A stretch of 18,742 nt of DNA. It comes from JBFIHF01 sp964411125. Lineage in GTDB: Bacteria; Myxococcota_A; Bradymonadia; Bradymonadales; Bradymonadaceae. Below are positions 1 through 6,187 of this stretch, piece after piece (the stretch's first letter is position 1; every line of letters starts with the position of its first letter). Both the position numbers and the translations under genes were made by a program. The DNA lies in the NCBI GenBank assembly GCA_964411125.1, contig CAYPJU010000102.1, positions 1 to 18,742 of the forward strand. Direction: 5' to 3'. A model generated the notes under the pieces. It was not told the DNA's origin. It saw only the letters and a program-made list of their open reading frames with translations, and did no database searches.

Positions 1-115
1 AGTCGAAGGTCGTCAGCTCGATGTATGCGTGGACGACGTCCGGCGGGTTCGGCCCGACCTCGAGGCCGTGCCAGGGGTGCGGGCGCCAGTGGTAGAAGGG
101 TTTGGGGAACTTCAT
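1..115 (-). CDS. ppa: Inorganic pyrophosphatase, family I (N-terminal fragment, cut by window edge)
   Basis: The first 38 residues read from the ATG at 113-115 (minus strand) and run off the left edge of the window. They contain the signature HPWHGLEVGPNPP followed by VVHAYIELTTFD, which resembles the N-terminus of soluble type I inorganic diphosphatases just before the segment that usually reads KYELDK. Such enzymes hydrolyse pyrophosphate to two phosphates in the cytoplasm and so pull biosynthetic reactions forward. The catalytic Asp residues lie outside the window, so activity cannot be judged. The start codon overlaps the stop of the phosphatase gene upstream (ATGA at 112-115), which suggests translational coupling as the last visible gene of a three-gene operon. 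The assignment rests on a short fragment. Confidence 0.8.
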   Translation of the reverse strand, partial: MKFPKPFYHWRPHPWHGLEVGPNPPDVVHAYIELTTFD

Positions 116-573
116 TTGTTTTCCTGGGGAAAGGCGTCGTCGAGCCACGCGTCGATGCACTCGCTGAGGAGGTCGCGGCATGCGCGAAATGCGACGAGGT
201 CCTGGCCGACGGGGTCGTCGATCTGGGTGAGTTCTCGCTCGCTCCACTCCCACATTCGGACGACCTTCTTCATGACATGGGGCGCATGGGACGCGATGAA
301 GTCCTCGTGTTTGGGGCTCATCACGACGATCCAGTCCGCCATCTCGAGCATGGCGCGCTGAATCCCCTGCGAGTAGTGGCTCTGCATGTCGACGCCCACC
401 TCGTTCATCGCGGCGATACCGTGCGCTGCGGCGGGCCTCCCGCGGATGTTGAGGGTGCCGGCCGAGACGACGACGGCGGGGACGCCGCGGTCCTTCAAGC
501 GCTCGCGCGCGAAGGCCGCGGCCATCGGGCTGCGACAGATGTTTCCACTGCAGACGAAGACGAGCTTCTTCAC
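112..573 (-). CDS. Low-molecular-weight protein tyrosine phosphatase family protein
   Basis: With the GTG start at 571-573 the product has 153 residues, the usual size of the LMW-PTP family. It begins MKKLVFVCSGNICRSP, so the P-loop C-x5-R falls at Cys8-Arg14 as expected. The general-acid Asp is probably Asp120 in IDDPVGQD, although the usual DPYY tyrosines are absent. A longer frame opens with an ATG at 595-597. I prefer the GTG because it overlaps the upstream stop as GTGA (570-573), matching the ATGA overlap at the other end of the gene, and because it puts the P-loop at the family position. The family dephosphorylates tyrosine, and some members (arsenate reductases, low-MW arginine phosphatases) act on other substrates. 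The substrate here is unknown. Confidence 0.88.
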   Translation of the reverse strand: MKKLVFVCSGNICRSPMAAAFARERLKDRGVPAVVVSAGTLNIRGRPAAAHGIAAMNEVGVDMQSHYSQGIQRAMLEMADWIVVMSPKHEDFIASHAPHVMKKVVRMWEWSERELTQIDDPVGQDLVAFRACRDLLSECIDAWLDDAFPQENK

Positions 574-1640
574 GGTTCGGCCTCTTCGGCGAGCCATTCG
601 GCGTAGATCGGCGGCAGCCGGGAGAGGTCTGCGGCGGCGACGCGCTCGGTGAGATCGGCCCCGCTCAACGTGTGCCAGTAGAGCACGGTTCCATCCCGCA
701 GCTCTTCGCGATCGGCGAGGATCGCCGAGAAAGCTTTCCCGGTGTAGGTCGGTTCGAGCACGAGCCCGTCTTCGCGGACGACATCCGCCGACTCGAGCCC
801 GGCGGTTGTCGGGAGTCCGTAGCCGCGTCCGTAGAACTCGGAGCGGATGAGGAAATCCGATGCCTCGACCGACGGCGTGTCAACGCCGAGGTCGGCGAGA
901 ATCCCAGCCGCGTCCTTCGCCAACCGTGCGGCGATGGCAGGGTTTGCGATCCAGTCGCCGACGACGCGGACTCCGACGAGCTCCACGTCGAAGTCGGCGA
1001 GCGCGAAGCCGAGCTTCAGCCCCGACAGCGTCCCGCACGTTCCGGCGGCGACGTAGATCCGGTCGGGCCGCGGGCACTCGCCGGCCTCCACCTGGTCGAC
1101 GAGCTCCAGCGCCGCGTTCACGTAGCCGAGCGCGCCGACGCCCGACGAACCGCCGGCCGGGATGTAGTACTCGTCGGGGTGGGCCTGCAGCCACTCGCCG
1201 AGCCGCGACCGAAACAGCTCGGTGGGAAAGTGTCGTTCCTCGCCGAGGAGGTGCACCTCGGGATTGGTGGTGCTGAGGGCGAGGACGTTCTTTCGGACGT
1301 GGTCGGTGACCGGCTGGTGGAAGTGGACGACGCCGCAGTCGAGCCCGATCTCGCGGGCCCACAGGCACGTGGCGAGCGCGTGATGCGACCCGATCGCTCC
1401 CAGGGTCCAGACACGGTCGTGGCCCCGGGCGACGGCGTCGGCGAGCAGGAATTCGAGCTTGCGCAGCTTGTTGCCGCCGTACAAATTGCTCGTACGGTCG
1501 TCTCGCTTGACCCAGAGGTCGGCGAGGCCGAGCCGTTTCGATGCCTCGGGGAGACGTTCCACCGGGGTCGGGACGTCCGCCAACACCCGGTGCGGGATCG
1601 CGCCGGTGGACGGGAAGCGTTGGAAGAGTGCGCGGGTCAT
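570..1640 (-). CDS. PLP-dependent enzyme, D-cysteine desulfhydrase / ACC deaminase family
   Basis: The 356-residue product has the fold-type II PLP signature. It shows VKRDD at 44-48, then YGGNKLRKLEFLL at 54-66, in which Lys58 is the predicted PLP-binding lysine. A phosphate-binding PAGGSSGVGALGY segment and the C-terminal LEPTYTGKAF motif follow. ACC deaminase and D-cysteine desulfhydrase normally have a Ser-Asn-His triplet in the GGIQSNH segment. Here the segment reads GAIGSHHAL (Ser85-His86-His87), so Asn is replaced by His and substrate choice is uncertain. Known members release ammonia from D-cysteine or 1-aminocyclopropane-1-carboxylate. It is the first gene of the operon with the tyrosine phosphatase and pyrophosphatase. 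Its start lies only 33 bp from the start of a divergent gene, so its promoter must be very compact or overlap that gene. Confidence 0.87.
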   Translation of the reverse strand: MTRALFQRFPSTGAIPHRVLADVPTPVERLPEASKRLGLADLWVKRDDRTSNLYGGNKLRKLEFLLADAVARGHDRVWTLGAIGSHHALATCLWAREIGLDCGVVHFHQPVTDHVRKNVLALSTTNPEVHLLGEERHFPTELFRSRLGEWLQAHPDEYYIPAGGSSGVGALGYVNAALELVDQVEAGECPRPDRIYVAAGTCGTLSGLKLGFALADFDVELVGVRVVGDWIANPAIAARLAKDAAGILADLGVDTPSVEASDFLIRSEFYGRGYGLPTTAGLESADVVREDGLVLEPTYTGKAFSAILADREELRDGTVLYWHTLSGADLTERVAAADLSRLPPIYAEWLAEEAEP

Positions 1641-1673
1641 CTCGCGGCCAAGCTAGCACGAATTGGAGACGTC

Positions 1674-1976
1674 ATGAACGAGCGCTACGACGAGACGAAC
1701 AAAACCCTGTGGGTCGCATGCGACCTCGGCCCCGACGATCTCGTCCCGGAAGACGACATCCAGGGATGGATCGAAGCTCTGAAGGAGGGCCGCGCGCCCG
1801 ACGGCCGGGAGATTCAGCGGATCAACTACGTGTTCGACGATCGCGAATCGGCCGAATACAACCACCACGCCCTGAAGTTCGCCAGAATCGGGACGTGGGT
1901 CGGGTCGCTCGACGAGAACGAGCCGTTCGACGAGGACGCGGTGTCGTTCGCGACCGAAGACGACTTCGGCGTCTGA
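1674..1976 (+). CDS. Small acidic protein of unknown function (100 aa)
   Basis: I start this at the ATG at 1674, which is preceded by TTGGAGACGTC and so has a good GGAG ribosome binding site about 5 bases upstream. The frame is open much further upstream, but that part is antisense to the PLP enzyme and has no coding character. The protein is 100 residues long, strongly acidic and soluble, with no signal peptide or membrane segment. It contains a conserved-looking patch VACDLGPDDLVPEDDIQGW, a basic stretch EGRAPDGREIQRINYVF, and an acidic tail. I recognise no family. It diverges from the PLP enzyme with 33 bp between start codons. Its stop lies 3 bp from the stop of the convergent TonB-like gene, with no room for a terminator between them. 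Confidence 0.72.
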   Translation: MNERYDETNKTLWVACDLGPDDLVPEDDIQGWIEALKEGRAPDGREIQRINYVFDDRESAEYNHHALKFARIGTWVGSLDENEPFDEDAVSFATEDDFGV

Positions 1977-1979
1977 GCG

Positions 1980-3089
1980 TCAGCCCTCGTCTGTGTCGAC
2001 GATGTAGACGCTGGCGCCGAAGAGCCCGCACTGCCGCTGATCACGCCAGAAATTCCAGTGGATGTAGACCTTGCCGTTGGGGCTGACAATCTCGGCGGGT
2101 GGTCTGGGATGCGGACCTATCTGATAGGCAATCGCGATCGCCTGAGCATCGAAGCGCACCTGGCCTGACCCTCGCACGATCCGAACGTCTTCGACCGTAC
2201 CGTCCGCACTGCGGATGACGAACTCGAGCGTGGTATTGAGCTCCGGATCGTTCATCGGGCTTCCGGCGCGCTCGTGGAGGTCCAGGTCCATCAGGTACGA
2301 GCTCGCCCAACGAAAGTGAATCTTTCGGTGGATCGCCCCGATGTAACTTCGAGCACCGGGAAGCGCGTTGACCCCCTGATGATTCCCCGGCCGAACCGCG
2401 TGACCGTGAGACCCGAGCGCCGTCTTCACCGACTCCGTCAACTGCTCGTATCCGGGCATGAGTCGTGGCTTGTTGCTCCGCTCGATGTTCTCGGCGCGAC
2501 GGGCGACCGACTCGTCGGCTGACTCGAAGACCTGGTCGTAGGCCTTCATGTCGGGAAAGAATAGCTCGCTCGGCGCGGGCTTCTGCTGACGAATGACCGG
2601 ATCGACGAGCTCCGCGGTCTCTTCCTCGGTGGGCTCGACCGCGCTCGGCGGAGGGGGCGCCTCGGGCTGCTCGATCTCCGGCGCGGGTTCCGAAGCGACG
2701 TTGGCGGCAGCCGCGATCATCTCGGCCTCTTCGGGCATCTCCTCGTTGTTTTCCTGCTCCACGAACTCGGCTTCTTGCTCGCGGATTTCCTCTTCCTCCG
2801 GCGCGTCGGGCGTATCGGGCAGCGGCGGAGGGACGACCGGGACGGGTTCCTCGACGACCTCGGCGACCTCTTCCTTCTCGTCTTCTTCGGGGGGAGGCTC
2901 GACCTCTTCGTACATCGTCTCCACGACGAACTCCCCATCGTCGGGGGGCTCGACGGGCTCCGCGGGCTCGAGGAGGTTCGGCCCGACCGCCGCAACGAAG
3001 AGCGCGTGCGCGACCAGCGAGACCAGAAACACGACCGCGAGACGCCGTCGGCTCTCTCCCCTCTGCTGTGAACGTCGCGTGGTTGTCAT
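1980..3089 (-). CDS. TonB-like periplasm-spanning protein
   Basis: The 369-residue protein has a basic N-terminus (TTTRRSQQRGESRRR), then one hydrophobic segment at about residues 16-36 that would anchor it in the inner membrane. A long Pro/Glu-rich, very acidic linker follows (about 40-170), with repeats such as EEPVPVVPPPLP. The last 120 residues resemble a TonB C-terminal domain: LEFVIRSADGTVEDVRIVRG followed by FDAQAIAIAYQIGPHPRPP. TonB proteins use ExbB/ExbD to pass proton-motive energy to outer-membrane receptors, whereas TolA-like relatives act in envelope constriction. No ExbB, ExbD or receptor is visible nearby. The linker is almost all Glu/Pro rather than the Lys-Pro/Glu-Pro mix of E. 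coli TonB. It shares a 47-bp divergent intergenic region with a cysteine-rich lipoprotein gene. Confidence 0.8.
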   Translation of the reverse strand: MTTTRRSQQRGESRRRLAVVFLVSLVAHALFVAAVGPNLLEPAEPVEPPDDGEFVVETMYEEVEPPPEEDEKEEVAEVVEEPVPVVPPPLPDTPDAPEEEEIREQEAEFVEQENNEEMPEEAEMIAAAANVASEPAPEIEQPEAPPPPSAVEPTEEETAELVDPVIRQQKPAPSELFFPDMKAYDQVFESADESVARRAENIERSNKPRLMPGYEQLTESVKTALGSHGHAVRPGNHQGVNALPGARSYIGAIHRKIHFRWASSYLMDLDLHERAGSPMNDPELNTTLEFVIRSADGTVEDVRIVRGSGQVRFDAQAIAIAYQIGPHPRPPAEIVSPNGKVYIHWNFWRDQRQCGLFGASVYIVDTDEG

Positions 3090-3111
3090 GTCGGGCCCGT
3101 GGCGCTACAAC
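3083..3111 (+). promoter_or_regulatory. Predicted sigma-70-type promoter for the Cys-rich lipoproteins
   Basis: TTGTCA at 3083-3088 matches five of six -35 bases. It is separated by 17 bp from TACAAC at 3106-3111, which matches four of six -10 bases. Transcription would begin near 3118, about 19 bases before the lipoprotein start at 3137. The -35 element overlaps the start codon of the divergent TonB-like gene (3087-3089), so the two genes may interfere with or be co-regulated with each other. No experimental evidence is available. Confidence 0.5.
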
Positions 3112-3136
3112 GTGGGCGCCTGTTCAGGAAACTAGC

Positions 3137-3475
3137 ATGATGCGTCGCATCTTCCCATTCATCGCCGCCCTCGTCCTCCTCGGCGGATGCGCGCCTACCA
3201 TCGGCGACGACTGCGAGACGAACTCCGAATGCCCTTCCGGCGCGATCTGCGACGTGACGGCCCCGGAGGGGTACTGCGTCATCGTCGAGTGCGACCGCGA
3301 ATCGTGCCCCGACGGCTCGGTCTGCGTGGAGTTCGACGGCGAAGAGTCGTTCTGCATGCAGTACTGCGCGGCGGACGACGAGTGCCGCCGCGACGGATAC
3401 GTCTGCCGCGAGGACGTCGGCCCAGCGGGATTCTGCTACACGCCGCTCGGCACCGCTTCGGGTGACGAACCTTAG
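3137..3475 (+). CDS. Small cysteine-rich lipoprotein (112 aa)
   Basis: The start is at tandem ATGs 3137/3140 behind the ribosome binding sequence CAGGAAACTAGC. The product opens with a short signal peptide and a lipobox, FIAALVLLGGC, giving lipid-modified Cys18. The mature part has about a dozen further cysteines in C-x(4-6)-C-x(5)-C spacing (for example CETNSECPSGAIC and CDRESCPDGSVC), as in disulfide-rich secreted modules of Myxococcota-type genomes. It probably sits on the periplasmic or outer surface of the envelope with its disulfides oxidised. The next gene downstream begins 73 bp later and carries the same type of repeat, so the two are likely co-transcribed. Function is unknown. I see no enzymatic motif. 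Confidence 0.82.
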   Translation: MMRRIFPFIAALVLLGGCAPTIGDDCETNSECPSGAICDVTAPEGYCVIVECDRESCPDGSVCVEFDGEESFCMQYCAADDECRRDGYVCREDVGPAGFCYTPLGTASGDEP

Positions 3476-3548
3476 GGCGCCCCACCCTGCGGCGACGCGC
3501 TCGCTTGTGGCATTCCGACGCTTTGCCTATCGTCGGTCCGTGAACTTC

Positions 3549-5387
3549 ATGCGCATCGTCCTCCCGCTTCTTCTGGCTGCGGCAGCCCTCTCGAGCGGCT
3601 GCCCCATCGTCGTGACCTGCCGGGACGTCCCGTGCCCCTTCGGCGAGATCTGCAACGCCGAGTCGGGCGAGTGCGAGGTCGCGGCTCGCAACTGCCTCGA
3701 GGACGAGTCGATCTGCCGGTCCGGCGAGGTGTGTGACGAGCTCACCGGCCAGTGCCGTCCGCAGCAGTTACGATGCGGTGAGCAGTTCGCCCAATGCCCC
3801 GCAGGGCAGGCGTGCAACGCCGCGCTCGGACGATGTGAGCCGGCAGCAAGATGCGAAGCGGACGCCGACTGTGGGGCCGCCGAGTCGTGCAACCTCGCCA
3901 CGCGAGCGTGTGAGCCCAAAGAGTGCGCCGCCCCCGAAGACTGCCCGATCGCCTACATCTGCGGCGACGAAGGACGGTGCGTCCCGGGTTGCATCCCCAG
4001 CACCGACGGTTGTCCCAGCCAGCAGTTCTGTCTCGTCGTCTCGGGCGACCAGACGGGCCGATGCGTCCCGAACTGTCGCCTCGACACCGAGTGCCCCTTC
4101 GGGCAGGTGTGTGACATCGCGACGGCGCCGAACGCACGTTGCATACCGGAGGACCCGTGTTCGCTCGACGGCGATTGCCGGGCCGACGAGATCTGCGACG
4201 CGGGCGTTTGTCGCCAACCCCCCTGCTCTGCCGACGCCGACTGCCTCGCGAGCCAGGTGTGCGACACCGCCGAGGGAGCCTGCGTGGACGCTCTCTGCGA
4301 CGAAGACGTCTACGGCGCGCAGTCGCCGTCCAACACCAGCATGGAGACGGCTTTCGGGCTGGCGCCCGGCGACTACACGGAACTTCGACTCTGCTCGGGA
4401 CGCTCCGACTGGTTCGCCCTCGACGTACGTTCGACCGACATCGTGCGGCTACGCACGCAACAGGACCCCGGCGAGAGCGACCTCGACCTCTTCGTCTACG
4501 ACCGTAGCGGCAACTCGCTCGCCGCCGACGAACAGCTCGGTTCCATCTCGTCGGTGAAATTCGCGGCACCGAGGGAGCAGACCGTGTTCGTCGAGGTCCG
4601 TCCCCGCGACTTCGAGGCGATCGCCTACGACCTCACGATCTCGACCGAGTTCTGCGACAACGACGCTTTCGAAGAGAACGACTCGCGCGGTGACCCGACG
4701 ATCATTCCGGGCTCGGTGGGAGTTCCATCCGAACTGGCCCTCCGGACCTGCGGCTTCGACGAAGATTGGTTTCGGATCGCGGTCCCCACGGCCGAGAACG
4801 AGCTGACGATTCGGCGCTCGGGCGGATCCCAGGACCTGCGCGTCGAGCTCCTGACACCGGACGGCGAACGGTTCGTAGTACCACGGGAGAGCCCGCGAGT
4901 ACTGCACCGCGTCGGCGTCGCGGGAAACTATCTGGTGAAGGCGTTCGGGACGCTTGGCCAGAACGGCGCGTACAGGCTCGTCTTCAACCTCGAGGATCCC
5001 TGGAACTGTCCGGGTGTCGCCGCGCACTCCACGCCGCAGGCCGCTCTGCCGGCGGCGCGGGACGAGACGACGACGGAGGGTCTGTGCCCCCTCGCGGGAG
5101 CGTGGGAGATCGACTGGTTGGCCCTGGATGTCGACACACCCGGTTCGTTCGAGGCGACCGTACGTCCTCAGCCGGGCACGCCGAAACTCGACGTGGCGCT
5201 CGTCCAATACGACGGCTCGGAGACGACGCTGGTCCGACGCGGGGTGTTGCTCGACGGCGCGTTCGCCCTACAGGCGGAGCTCGACCCGACGCAGGCGCAC
5301 TTCCTCCGCATCACCTCGTCCGAGCCGATCGGCCGTATCATCGCGCCCCCCACCTACGACGTCGTCTGGAGCTACGAGGAGTTCTGA
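3549..5387 (+). CDS. Large lipoprotein with nine 4-Cys repeats and three PPC-like beta-sandwich domains
   Basis: I place the start at the ATG at 3549, which gives MRIVLPLLLAAAALSSGC with the lipobox cysteine at residue 18. A GTG nine bases earlier (3540) is possible, and neither has a strong ribosome binding site. Residues about 24-247 are nine tandem units of the pattern C-x(4-7)-C-x(5)-C-x(n)-C, such as CRDVPCPFGEICNAESGEC and CSADADCLASQVC. The C-terminal half contains three units resembling bacterial pre-peptidase C-terminal (PPC) beta-sandwiches: LCSGRSDWFALDV, TCGFDEDWFRIAV and LAGAWEIDWLALDV each begin a unit. PPC domains usually accompany secreted enzymes, but no protease domain is present. 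A structural or binding role on the cell surface is an inference. The 3' end overlaps the convergent trmJ-like gene by 16 bp. Confidence 0.85.
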   Translation: MRIVLPLLLAAAALSSGCPIVVTCRDVPCPFGEICNAESGECEVAARNCLEDESICRSGEVCDELTGQCRPQQLRCGEQFAQCPAGQACNAALGRCEPAARCEADADCGAAESCNLATRACEPKECAAPEDCPIAYICGDEGRCVPGCIPSTDGCPSQQFCLVVSGDQTGRCVPNCRLDTECPFGQVCDIATAPNARCIPEDPCSLDGDCRADEICDAGVCRQPPCSADADCLASQVCDTAEGACVDALCDEDVYGAQSPSNTSMETAFGLAPGDYTELRLCSGRSDWFALDVRSTDIVRLRTQQDPGESDLDLFVYDRSGNSLAADEQLGSISSVKFAAPREQTVFVEVRPRDFEAIAYDLTISTEFCDNDAFEENDSRGDPTIIPGSVGVPSELALRTCGFDEDWFRIAVPTAENELTIRRSGGSQDLRVELLTPDGERFVVPRESPRVLHRVGVAGNYLVKAFGTLGQNGAYRLVFNLEDPWNCPGVAAHSTPQAALPAARDETTTEGLCPLAGAWEIDWLALDVDTPGSFEATVRPQPGTPKLDVALVQYDGSETTLVRRGVLLDGAFALQAELDPTQAHFLRITSSEPIGRIIAPPTYDVVWSYEEF

Positions 5388-6124
5388 TCATCGCCGCCGA
5401 CGCGGCGTGCGAAGTTCTGGATCTCTTTGAAGACCCCGAACCAGATCGAGAGCTCACGCTCGTCGAGCCGCGCCCTGGAGAAGACCGACCGGATCGAGCG
5501 CATGAGGTGCTCGCCGTCGCCGTACTTGATGAAGCCGACGGCATCGAGCGCGCGATGGGCTTCACCGAACATCCGCTCGAGTTGTCCTCGGTCGGCCGGC
5601 GTGAAGTCGCTGCGCAGCTCCACGGGCGCTCCTGCGGGCGCGTGATCGAGCTCGGTCGCCCGAAACATCTCCCAGAGGACGAGCAACACCGCCTGCGCAA
5701 GGTTTAGAGAGCGGTAGTTCGGAGAGGTGGGGATGGTGATCTGAACGTCGCAGAGGTCGAGCGCTTCATTCGGGAGCCCGTGGTCTTCTCGCCCGAAGAG
5801 CAACGCCACGCGTCCTTCCGCTTCGTCCCCGAGCCGGGCAGCCTGAGGCGGATCAGCGACGAGCCCGGCCGCGGAGCGGGTCCGGGCCGTCGCCCCGAAC
5901 ACGCGGGTCGCGTCGGCGAGGGCGGCGCCCAGGTCGTCGAAATGCTTCAGTGCAGCGACCGCTTTGGCGGCATTGGGCGCACTGATCGAAATGCGCTCGG
6001 GATCGGCGACACGTGGCCTGACGAGCCGGACGTCGTCGACGCCGAAGTTCTGGGCGGCGCGCACGACGCTGCCGATGTTGATGTCGTCGAGTGGTTCGTA
6101 GAGAACCACGAAGAACTTGTTCAT
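5372..6124 (-). CDS. trmJ: SpoU/TrmH-family (SPOUT) RNA 2'-O-methyltransferase, TrmJ-like
   Basis: I use the ATG at 6122-6124, giving 250 residues beginning MNKFFVVLYEP. A GTG 30 bases upstream lies inside a terminator hairpin and is unlikely. All three SPOUT motifs are visible: motif 1 NIGSVVRAAQNFG (about residues 16-28, catalytic Arg22), motif 2 LLFGREDHGL (Glu113), and motif 3 IPTSPNYRSLNLAQAV (about 131-146), which form the knotted SAM-binding site. TrmJ methylates the 2'-O of position 32 in tRNA anticodon loops. The length and the C-terminal helical extension fit TrmJ better than the shorter TrmL, but another SpoU-type RNA substrate cannot be excluded. The gene sits directly downstream of a strong terminator, so it needs its own promoter or terminator read-through. 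Confidence 0.88.
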   Translation of the reverse strand: MNKFFVVLYEPLDDINIGSVVRAAQNFGVDDVRLVRPRVADPERISISAPNAAKAVAALKHFDDLGAALADATRVFGATARTRSAAGLVADPPQAARLGDEAEGRVALLFGREDHGLPNEALDLCDVQITIPTSPNYRSLNLAQAVLLVLWEMFRATELDHAPAGAPVELRSDFTPADRGQLERMFGEAHRALDAVGFIKYGDGEHLMRSIRSVFSRARLDERELSIWFGVFKEIQNFARRVGGDDQNSS

Positions 6125-6135
6125 GGCAGGGCTTG

Positions 6136-6168
6136 AAAAAAGAAAGGGCCGCACCTGCGTGCGGCCCT
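6136..6168 (-). terminator. Intrinsic terminator of the poly-lysine exported protein gene
   Basis: A perfect 10-bp stem, AGGGCCGCAC (6145-6154) with GTGCGGCCCT (6159-6168), encloses the 4-base loop CTGC. On the minus strand it is followed by the T-rich tract TTCTTTTTT (6136-6144). It lies 19 bp after the stop codon of the exported-protein gene. The T-tract ends only 11 bases before the methyltransferase start codon at 6124, which leaves no space for a separate promoter between them. Confidence 0.9.
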
Positions 6169-6187
6169 GTTTCGGCGAACCTCGAGG

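Noticed and set aside
672..1673. Upstream extension of the plus-strand frame that encodes the small acidic protein
   Set aside because: This part is antisense to the PLP enzyme. The ATG at 1674 has its own ribosome binding site, and the protein character changes there.
6125..6154. GTG start for the methyltransferase at 6152-6154
   Set aside because: It lies inside the terminator stem. The ATG at 6124 gives the normal N-terminus with the SPOUT motifs in place.
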